Of a stretch of DNA of 26,538 nucleotides, positions 23,698-26,538 are shown piece after piece. A model generated the notes under the pieces. The model worked only from the letters and a program-made list of their open reading frames with translations, was not told the DNA's origin and ran no database searches. How positions within the stretch are numbered: the stretch's first letter is position 1; each line of letters begins with the position of its first letter. Both the position numbers and the translations under genes were made by a program. The stretch comes from an uncultured Acidobacteriota bacterium (lineage in GTDB: Bacteria; Acidobacteriota; Terriglobia; UBA7540). The DNA is taken from assembly GCA_937900045.1 (NCBI GenBank), contig CALCEB010000107.1, positions 1 through 26,538 of the forward strand, given 5' to 3'.

Positions 23698-24201
23698 CTA
23701 TTCCTTTCCGCGCATCTCGCGCCGGAATTGCTCCACTAAATCTGCCGAGATCCACGCGCCTTCCTGCACAGTCCTGTCAAGCATTGCCACGGCCTCGGTG
23801 GGTGTGAGCCTGCCGGCCTCGACTGCGTACCGCAAAATTCCCAGCGAACCTGAGACCTTCACTTCCAGTTTGCCGGCGGCAGTTCTGGCGCGAGCATCGT
23901 TCGTTAGCAGGATCGCGCCGCGCAACTTTGCAACGGTCAGTGCGCCGAGCTCTCCGGCTCCAAGCCTCGGATCGCTTCGGCGGATGCTGTCGAAAAGTTG
24001 CAACTCCGCATCCGTTGTCAGTTTCACGACCTCTGCTTCTTGGAGGCCAATCTGGGCGTCAGCGAGCTCTCTTTCGACGAAATCCGAGAGGAGCATTCGC
24101 CCGCCAAAGAGCTCCCCGAGCAGTGTGAGATTGCCGGTTAGGTAGAAGTCCGCCACCACGTTCGCATCGAGCGATAACTCACCTAAACTAAGCTGGCGCA
24201 A
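23698..24201 (-). CDS. PIN-domain protein, probable toxin nuclease
   Basis: A 167-residue protein. Four acidic residues expected of the PIN active site are in place: LSLDANVVADFY (D), SDFVERELAD (E), GAGELGALTVAK (E) and LLTNDARART (D). PIN toxins cut RNA, often tRNA or mRNA. The start is a TTG at 24201 with AAGGA upstream, needed because the first beta strand begins only 8 codons later. It overlaps the 3' end of the XRE-ImmA gene by 14 bp, which implies translational coupling. The C-terminal helix region (TPTEAVAMLDRTVQ, DLVEQFRREMR) is typical of DUF3368-like PIN proteins. Confidence 0.83.
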   Translation of the reverse strand: MRQLSLGELSLDANVVADFYLTGNLTLLGELFGGRMLLSDFVERELADAQIGLQEAEVVKLTTDAELQLFDSIRRSDPRLGAGELGALTVAKLRGAILLTNDARARTAAGKLEVKVSGSLGILRYAVEAGRLTPTEAVAMLDRTVQEGAWISADLVEQFRREMRGKE

Positions 24202-25333
24202 GGACGAATTCCTTCCGCCATTCCTTTACCAGTGACCTGACCTCCAATAGGTTTTGGTTTAGGAGTTCCGCGAGCTTCCCCAAAGAGATCATTCCCGATA
24301 GCACCGCCTTGCGCGCCAAATGCATAAATCTCGAAACACTTTGCCACTCGCCAACCAAGTCGGCGCCCAGCGGTGCATATTCTTTTTTCGCGTCGGGTTC
24401 GGCCTTGCTCGCGCTCTCCAGTACCTGCCGTTGCTCGGAATGCGTGATCAGCCCCAGGTCAAACAGACGCCGCGCCATCACCTGTGCGCTAACCCGGAAG
24501 TGACGCTTCAAGAAAACGATGTCTTCCAGGTCGATGTTCCTCCGCGCCACATTCTTCCCAAACGCATCACGCAGCCCGATTTCTGGAACCAGGAAGTTCG
24601 CTGCGAAGATATGAGTCATCTCTTCCATTTCGTGATCCCGCTCGCCGGCATTCGACAAGTCGGCGCTCGTGTAAAAGGCGCGGTGCATCAAAAGGTGGCC
24701 GTATTCATCAGCTGCCGTGAATATTTGCCTCTCAATTGAATTGACCGTGTTCACCATGATGCAGGGACCATACGCGCGCGAAAAGGCGGAGATTCCGAAG
24801 ACTCCTTCTTGCTCGACTCGGTAAGGAAAGATTCGCACGCCGCTGTCATCAAGAAGCTTGAAGATGTTTTCGATGGGGTCAATCTGGCCGAGGCCCAGCC
24901 GCTCGCGCTCCGAATATGCCACCTGTGCGGCAAACTGGAGCGGCTTCGAATGGAATTCGGGCGAATAGGAATACTCCGGCGGCGAGAGGAGCGTGTCCGC
25001 TACGCCAACGATTTCTTCCAACTCACGGTATGCTTCGCAAAACCGCCGGAACCTTGAACAGGCTTCCGGATTGGGAATAACATGCTCTGCAGCCCGGTAT
25101 AGAAGCGCAACACTCTCTTGCTTCTCGCTGAAGAAATCCGTCACCGGAAGTCCAAGAATCTGGGATGCCCTCAGCAAATTGGTGCTACTGATCTCCGAAT
25201 GACCGTTTTCAATGGCGCTCAAGGTAGCCCTAGAGAGTTCAAGTTTTTCGGCAAACGTTTCCTGCGATAGGCCCGCGTTTTCACGGGCCGCTCTTAGATT
25301 GCCACCTATAACCTCTCTCAATGACCGTTCCAC
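24188..25333 (-). CDS. XRE-HTH / ImmA-IrrE (COG2856) protein, probable antitoxin-regulator
   Basis: A 381-residue protein. Residues about 8-65 are an XRE HTH (NLRAARENAGLSQETFAEKL, SRATLSAIENGHSEISSTN). A COG2856-type domain follows. Its metallopeptidase motif reads DEYGHLLMH where active members have HExxH, and the third ligand region EMTHIFAANFLVP lacks the usual E-A-N glutamate. The protease is thus probably inactive. XRE-COG2856 proteins paired with PIN proteins have been predicted as type II toxin-antitoxin systems. The GTG start at 25333 has AAGGAGG 5 nt upstream. A palindromic site in the divergent promoter region is a good operator candidate. Confidence 0.85.
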   Translation of the reverse strand: MERSLREVIGGNLRAARENAGLSQETFAEKLELSRATLSAIENGHSEISSTNLLRASQILGLPVTDFFSEKQESVALLYRAAEHVIPNPEACSRFRRFCEAYRELEEIVGVADTLLSPPEYSYSPEFHSKPLQFAAQVAYSERERLGLGQIDPIENIFKLLDDSGVRIFPYRVEQEGVFGISAFSRAYGPCIMVNTVNSIERQIFTAADEYGHLLMHRAFYTSADLSNAGERDHEMEEMTHIFAANFLVPEIGLRDAFGKNVARRNIDLEDIVFLKRHFRVSAQVMARRLFDLGLITHSEQRQVLESASKAEPDAKKEYAPLGADLVGEWQSVSRFMHLARKAVLSGMISLGKLAELLNQNLLEVRSLVKEWRKEFVLAPA

Positions 25334-25389
25334 GACACCTCCTTATGGAGTAGTTTTCTTGATTCAATTCTTTCACGGATGTACCCGAA

Positions 25390-25407
25390 TGTCAAGAATT
25401 ATTGACA
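25390..25407. promoter_or_regulatory. Palindromic operator TGTCAA-N6-TTGACA
   Basis: TGTCAAGAATTATTGACA has perfect 6-bp arms and a central AATT, 16 of 18 bases symmetric. It lies in the 173-bp region between the divergent XRE-ImmA and DUF3892 genes. Each arm reads as a -35 hexamer for the opposite strand. A third TTGACA occurs at 25435-25440. The XRE protein is the obvious candidate ligand. Confidence 0.6.
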
Positions 25408-25430
25408 CAATCAGCGCCTTATGGTATTTT
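25402..25430 (+). promoter_or_regulatory. Sigma-70-like promoter of the DUF3892 gene
   Basis: TTGACA (25402-25407), a 17-bp spacer, then TATTTT (25425-25430). The -35 is perfect and overlaps the operator arm; the -10 matches 4 of 6. Transcription would begin near 25437, leaving a leader of about 70 nt. Confidence 0.6.
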
Positions 25431-25460
25431 CGTCTTGACATGTGAGAAATAATCTGACAG

Positions 25461-25483
25461 TCAGAATCGGGAGGCGATTCTGA
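25461..25483 (+). other. Leader hairpin with GGAGG loop
   Basis: TCAGAATCG-GGAGG-CGATTCTGA is a perfect 9-bp stem with a 5-nt GGAGG loop. It overlaps a 13-bp palindrome TCTGACAGTCAGA (25453-25465), so the two pairings exclude each other. It lies 23 nt before the DUF3892 ATG and has no U-tract. Confidence 0.5.
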
Positions 25484-25506
25484 GATTTAGACGAAGGAGT
25501 CGCGGA

Positions 25507-25800
25507 ATGTCGATAAGAATCACCTGCATCAACAAGGAGGAAGGTCACCATCTTGATCCCCACGCGGCGATAATAAGCCTCGGGTGGGTAGAAGATGGCA
25601 CCGGGAAGTCGGGGAAATGGGCTCGCGAAAAGGTCTATAACTGGATAAAGAACGAGCGCGGTGTCGCGTACGTCTTGGACCAGCGTGGTAACAAGGCCTA
25701 CCTGTATGGGAGGGAGAACATTTACGGCACAAAGTTCGTACAGACTTACGCCGATCAGGTTTGGACCGACAATTTGCTCTCTCTGCCAGAGTGCGCGTAA
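25507..25800 (+). CDS. DUF3892 domain-containing protein
   Basis: A 97-residue protein beginning ITCINKEEGHHLDPHAAIIS and ending TKFVQTYADQVWTDNLLSLPEC, with WAREKVYNWIKN and VAYVLDQRGNKAYLYGRE between. These blocks match DUF3892, a small domain of unknown function common in accessory regions and often near stress or mobile genes. AAGGAG lies 7 nt before the ATG. It is divergent from the XRE-ImmA/PIN pair and shares its operator region, so the XRE protein may control it. Confidence 0.8.
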   Translation: MSIRITCINKEEGHHLDPHAAIISLGWVEDGTGKSGKWAREKVYNWIKNERGVAYVLDQRGNKAYLYGRENIYGTKFVQTYADQVWTDNLLSLPECA

Positions 25801-26227
25801 TTCTCTACCAGCGAATCGCCACCAACTCCAGCTCGCGGCTCAGTGGAAAGCGTACCCAATTCTTGAATATCCAGGACCACAGGCCACAGAGGACCACCCT
25901 CCGTTCCGGAGTGCTTCGCAGAATCCAATAAGGGCAGCAGCCGAAGTGGGGACATGGAAAGCACCGTGGCATTTATTCCTTCTGCGGTCAGGCTATGGCT
26001 CCGCTCTGCGAGCTTGCCGCCGCTCCGCCAGACCCTACAGGCTGGTGGGCCGTACTCTCCTGCGCTGTGCCAGTTGGGCTAAAGAAACCATGCAAGTCAT
26101 CCAGCACCGCACCGCAACCTCTTTCGGTTTAGGTTCACTGAAAGTGGCAGCATCGGCCCCATCGCCTTCACCCGCGTTTCGGCTGGCCACAACGACAGAA
26201 GTGCTTGCAACGGGAATTTGGGAATGC
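25801..26227. other. 427 bp without a supportable gene
   Basis: No frame here has a convincing start site or a recognisable product. A short direct repeat AGGACCAC occurs at 25873-25880 and 25890-25897. No terminator or RNA gene was recognised. Confidence 0.5.
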
Positions 26228-26538
26228 TCAAAAGAGAGGTAGTTGATCCGCAGCGGACGAAACTATGGGCGCTACCCTCCGGGCCGGGCGCTTGTGGCCG
26301 GATGACGCGGCAAGCGATGCGCCGAACAGCAGCAACTGATTGAGGGCGGTGGGCAGGGGTTCTTGCGCGGGGAGTAGGGTATCGGGCAGCATCTCCGGCT
26401 CAGACTCGGATTCAATAATGGCTGGCACTGCATGCACCAGTGCTGAATGTTGGTGTTGAATTGCGCGCCAGACGAGCTCGGCATTTTCACCGATCCCCTT
26501 CTCGGTCACCAGCTCGCGCGCCATTGCCATGAGCAGAT
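26228..26538 (-). CDS. C-terminal part of an unknown protein with two clamp-like motifs
   Basis: The minus-strand frame is open to the right window edge and stops at 26228. An ATG at 26530 exists, but no ribosome-binding site is visible in the 8 bases before it, so the gene probably starts outside. The visible 100 residues are Ala/Leu/Glu-rich and end in DQLPLF. A second copy of the motif, NQLLLF, lies about 40 residues earlier. Both resemble the QLxLF peptide that binds the bacterial sliding clamp in polymerases, MutS and some transposases. A DNA replication, repair or transposition role is possible; the family is not recognised. Confidence 0.5.
   Translation of the reverse strand, partial: LLMAMARELVTEKGIGENAELVWRAIQHQHSALVHAVPAIIESESEPEMLPDTLLPAQEPLPTALNQLLLFGASLAASSGHKRPARRVAPIVSSAADQLPLF

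Noticed and set aside
25801..26242. 193-codon plus-strand frame running from inside the DUF3892 gene to 26242
   Set aside because: It begins in the wrong frame of a recognised gene, has no start site, and shows low-complexity Arg/Ser/Ala composition.
1..26538. CRISPR array, tRNA or rRNA genes
   Set aside because: No regularly spaced direct repeats and no tRNA or rRNA-like segment were recognised on reading both strands.

Overview
The window is 26.5 kb of moderately GC-rich bacterial DNA from a Gram-negative, respiring organism. Lipoproteins, a predicted outer-membrane barrel with a haem motif, a Tat-type Rieske protein and at least four c-type cytochromes support this. The mix of an FG-GAP/CRTAC1-type lipoprotein, cupredoxins joined to carboxypeptidase-regulatory-like domains, and a split Rieske/cytochrome b operon with large multihaem cytochromes resembles Acidobacteriota. 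That taxon is an inference; no rRNA or tRNA gene is visible to test it.

Layout. (1) 1-5652, minus strand: a 2OG-Fe(II) oxygenase, a RidA-like protein, then a tight cluster of a sulfide:quinone oxidoreductase-like flavoprotein, a DsrE-like protein, a membrane b/c-haem fusion cytochrome and a CRTAC1/VCBS lipoprotein that runs off the left edge. The last two overlap by ATGA. (2) 5931-7796: a small hypothetical gene with a clear intrinsic terminator, and divergently a radical SAM enzyme with unusual cluster-cysteine spacing. (3) 7890-10025: a PAS-LuxR regulator divergent from an Rrf2-type Fe-S regulator, then the di-iron Fe-S-cluster repair protein RIC. This looks like a nitric-oxide or redox stress module. 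(4) 10430-21597, plus strand: a ten-gene electron-transfer cluster. It holds an outer-membrane cytochrome-porin, a blue copper protein, a GltD-like FAD/NAD(P) flavoprotein with ferredoxin clusters, Rieske, b6-type cytochrome b, subunit-IV-like protein, an octahaem cytochrome c, a monohaem cytochrome lipoprotein, a secreted protein of unknown role and a second blue copper protein. (5) 21731-23483: small and eroded genes, including an HTH-less Crp/Fnr-like protein and remnants of a DUF438/hemerythrin-like gene and a pRiA4b ORF-3 gene. (6) 23698-26538: an accessory island with an overlapping XRE-ImmA/IrrE plus PIN-domain toxin-antitoxin-like pair, a divergent DUF3892 gene behind a palindromic operator/promoter, and the C-terminal part of a protein with two sliding-clamp-like motifs.

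How it works together (inference). The quinone pool can be reduced by the SQR-like enzyme and oxidised by the Rieske/b complex. Electrons would then leave by the octahaem cytochrome, the monohaem lipoprotein and the two cupredoxins, possibly reaching the outer-membrane cytochrome-porin. A large NAD(P)-dependent flavoprotein whose stop codon overlaps the Rieske start raises the possibility of an NAD(P)H-linked Rieske/b complex. This is the most unusual system in the window. Close precedents for parts of it are known (anammox bc complexes with an NAD(P) oxidoreductase subunit), so the combination, not each part, is what merits attention.
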